Shown: positions 5,648 through 6,924 of the stretch, piece after piece | How the letters are laid out: every line of letters starts with the position of its first letter | Position numbering within the stretch: position 1 is the stretch's first letter | Origin: Candidatus Thorarchaeota archaeon | GTDB taxonomy: Archaea > Asgardarchaeota > Thorarchaeia > Thorarchaeales > Thorarchaeaceae | Direction: 5' to 3' | DNA: 6,924 nt | NCBI GenBank assembly: GCA_029855925.1 | Contig: JAGSHP010000078.1 | Location: 1 to 6,924 of the forward strand | The notes under the pieces: model-generated | Told to the model about the DNA's origin: nothing | Databases searched by the model: none | Seen by the model: only the letters and a program-made list of their open reading frames with translations | Position numbers and translations under genes: made by a program

Positions 5648-6924
5648 CTACGCAAAAAAGTCCCAGAAGTAAGATTCGTCGCATATCTTCGGGTTCTGCA
5701 CATAGTATCCTGACTGTGGCAGGTCTGCAGCCGCGTTTTCGTATGCCGTCACGGCATCGTCACCTTTTGAAACGTAGTTCCAGAAGTAATTGGCAAATCG
5801 CTCTTCACCGGGTATTGTAGTTACTGCCCAGGAGTTATGGGTTTCATCGGAGGATGAGATTGCCAGATAATGACCGCCTCTCATGTCATCAGCCCAGTCA
5901 CCAGAGTGACATGATGAAATGACAAGGCCTACCTTGTTGCTATCGAGTGTATCAAGCATAGTCCTGAACTCATGAGAACCAACGATGCTACTGTGAGGCG
6001 CAAATGCGGTGTATGAATGGTGGCCGTCATTGTTCCCGTGGCCGAAGAGATAGAAGAACACAACATCGTGTGCATCCTCATAATCTGCGACTTTATTGAA
6101 GTCATTCTGAAAGTTAGATGTGTCCTTGAACTCGAAGAACTTGGTATAGCCCTCGCTTTCGAGAACGTTCCTATACTCATTGATCACGTCTTGTGTTCCG
6201 GCATTTGAAGCCCAGAAGAATACGCCGATCTTCTCAGGTGCATAGGTGACCGTCAGCCCATCAGACTTGTCGGGCAAGAGGTTAACCTTCCAGCCCCTTA
6301 CTGTGTAACTACCGCTTCGAATCTGAAGAGTCAGTTTGTGACCTGACCCATCTGTGTAGTCGCCAAGATCAAAGGTCTTCGCGCTAGTCCAAGATGTCGC
6401 GTAGACATGGCCTTCCGCAAGTACTGTCGTACTATCAACTTTAATGCTGAAGTATCGAGTATATCGATCACTACCTCGGACAAGCCTCATGTAGAGAGAA
6501 GTATCCATGCCAGCTGTAAAGTCAAAAGTGAGCTGGGCACGGTACGCCTTTGGGAAGTACACCGCAAGTACGCTTGCACCGTAGAGACCAGTAATCTCAT
6601 TCAGTTTCCAGCCGTTGGCAACATAGTTGCCCCAATATATGCATACTGTGAGATGGTGGACGCCCGAACCAGTTCCTACTGACACAATGCTATGGAAACC
6701 ACTGGACCCAACAGTTGTGGTATATTTCAGAGCATCATCAAGATAGACATACAGGTATCGGGTGTGTACATCATTTACACGACTGATGTCCACATAGAAT
6801 GATCCTCTGTCTCCCAGCTCAACATCGAAATCAATTTTGGCATAACTCGCCTTTGGAAAATAGAGACCATTCAGAAGTGGGCTAGGACCACTTGAAGATC
6901 CACCATCACCTGGATCAATTACGA
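5648..6924 (-). CDS. caspase/legumain-fold cysteine peptidase with two beta-sandwich repeats, N-terminus beyond window
   Basis: The frame is open to the right edge; 424 C-terminal residues are visible, numbered here from the codon at 6922. After a short Gly/Ser-rich segment (5-14) come two related repeats of about 90-96 residues (20-110 and 121-216) and then a clan CD peptidase domain (about 230-405). That domain shows YLFGHGNNDG with catalytic H295 (codon 6040-6038) and VISSCHSGDW with catalytic C338 (codon 5911-5909), the His/Cys dyad spacing of C13/C14 peptidases; ISSSDETHNSW and the following FANYFW stretch also fit the fold. SSCHSG is closest to the metacaspase form. Aromatic-rich beta repeats and a Gly/Ser linker suggest an exported protein, but the signal peptide would be off-window. 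A GTG at 6793 is internal, since homology with repeat 2 begins upstream of it. Substrate and S1 preference are unknown. The gene ends at its own terminator and is not in an operon with the methyltransferase. Confidence 0.8.
   Translation of the reverse strand, partial: VIDPGDGGSSSGPSPLLNGLYFPKASYAKIDFDVELGDRGSFYVDISRVNDVHTRYLYVYLDDALKYTTTVGSSGFHSIVSVGTGSGVHHLTVCIYWGNYVANGWKLNEITGLYGASVLAVYFPKAYRAQLTFDFTAGMDTSLYMRLVRGSDRYTRYFSIKVDSTTVLAEGHVYATSWTSAKTFDLGDYTDGSGHKLTLQIRSGSYTVRGWKVNLLPDKSDGLTVTYAPEKIGVFFWASNAGTQDVINEYRNVLESEGYTKFFEFKDTSNFQNDFNKVADYEDAHDVVFFYLFGHGNNDGHHSYTAFAPHSSIVGSHEFRTMLDTLDSNKVGLVISSCHSGDWADDMRGGHYLAISSSDETHNSWAVTTIPGEERFANYFWNYVSKGDDAVTAYENAAADLPQSGYYVQNPKICDESYFWDFFA
6275..6562 (-). 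repeat. beta-sandwich repeat 2 (protein-level)
   Basis: Residues 121-216 of the visible peptidase protein. It opens with VYFPKAYRAQLTFDF, has RYTRYFSIKVD in the middle and GSGHKLTLQI then RGWKVN at its end, in the same order as repeat 1. It leads directly into the peptidase domain. More copies may lie outside the window. Confidence 0.7.
6593..6865 (-). repeat. beta-sandwich repeat 1 (protein-level)
   Basis: Residues 20-110 of the visible peptidase protein. It opens with LYFPKASYAKIDFDV and shares YFPKA, TRY, GSGxHxLT and the closing NGWKLN with repeat 2. The copies are diverged in DNA, so this is an old domain duplication. The alternating aromatic and polar residues suggest a carbohydrate-binding or pre-peptidase-like beta sandwich; no family is claimed. 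Confidence 0.7.

Noticed and set aside
5648..6793. GTG at 6793 as the start of the caspase-fold peptidase
   Set aside because: The frame stays open to the window edge, and the YFPKA segment shared with repeat 2 lies upstream of this codon, so it is internal.
1..6924. CRISPR array, tRNA/rRNA, insertion sequence or integration site
   Set aside because: No spaced direct repeats, cloverleaf, transposase or integrase features were seen on either strand.

Overview
The window most likely comes from an Asgard archaeon, and a Thorarchaeota-like lineage fits best. The main reason is a compact two-domain gelsolin-like protein (2405-3001), an actin-regulator family that in prokaryotes is known chiefly from Asgard genomes. 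Other genes fit an archaeal source: a Mer/F420-type LLM oxidoreductase, a stand-alone M20 peptidase, an MCM-related protein and a secreted-looking caspase-fold peptidase with beta-sandwich repeats. No rRNA or marker gene is present, so the lineage is an inference.

Layout, left to right. Bases 2240 to 1 (minus strand) hold an M20 metallopeptidase followed by an LLM-class flavin/F420 oxidoreductase that runs off the left edge. A 164-bp divergent promoter region (2241-2404) follows. The gelsolin-like gene (plus strand) has a TATA-like element about 27 bases before its ATG, as expected for a leaderless archaeal transcript. It converges with a minus-strand pair, separated by 3 bp and by a small hairpin that covers both stop codons. 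That pair is a beta-type DNA methyltransferase (5431-4442) followed by a 478-residue protein (4441-3005). The latter reads as a degenerate MCM: OB-fold, an ATPase region without recognisable Walker motifs, the MCM helical lid and the C-terminal winged helix. A 216-bp spacer (5432-5647) holds the methyltransferase promoter candidate and a strong stem-loop/T-tract terminator for the last gene. That gene (5648-6924, minus strand) is the C-terminal 424 residues of a caspase/legumain-fold peptidase preceded by two beta-sandwich repeats; its start lies beyond the right edge.

How the genes work together. Both co-directional pairs are joined with zero spacing and in the same frame (TGA|GTG and TAG|ATG), so each is almost certainly one translationally coupled transcript. 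The most unusual unit is the methyltransferase plus pseudo-MCM pair. It could be a methylation-linked replication, chromatin or defence module. No function can be assigned from sequence alone. No tRNA, rRNA, CRISPR array, insertion sequence or integrase was seen.
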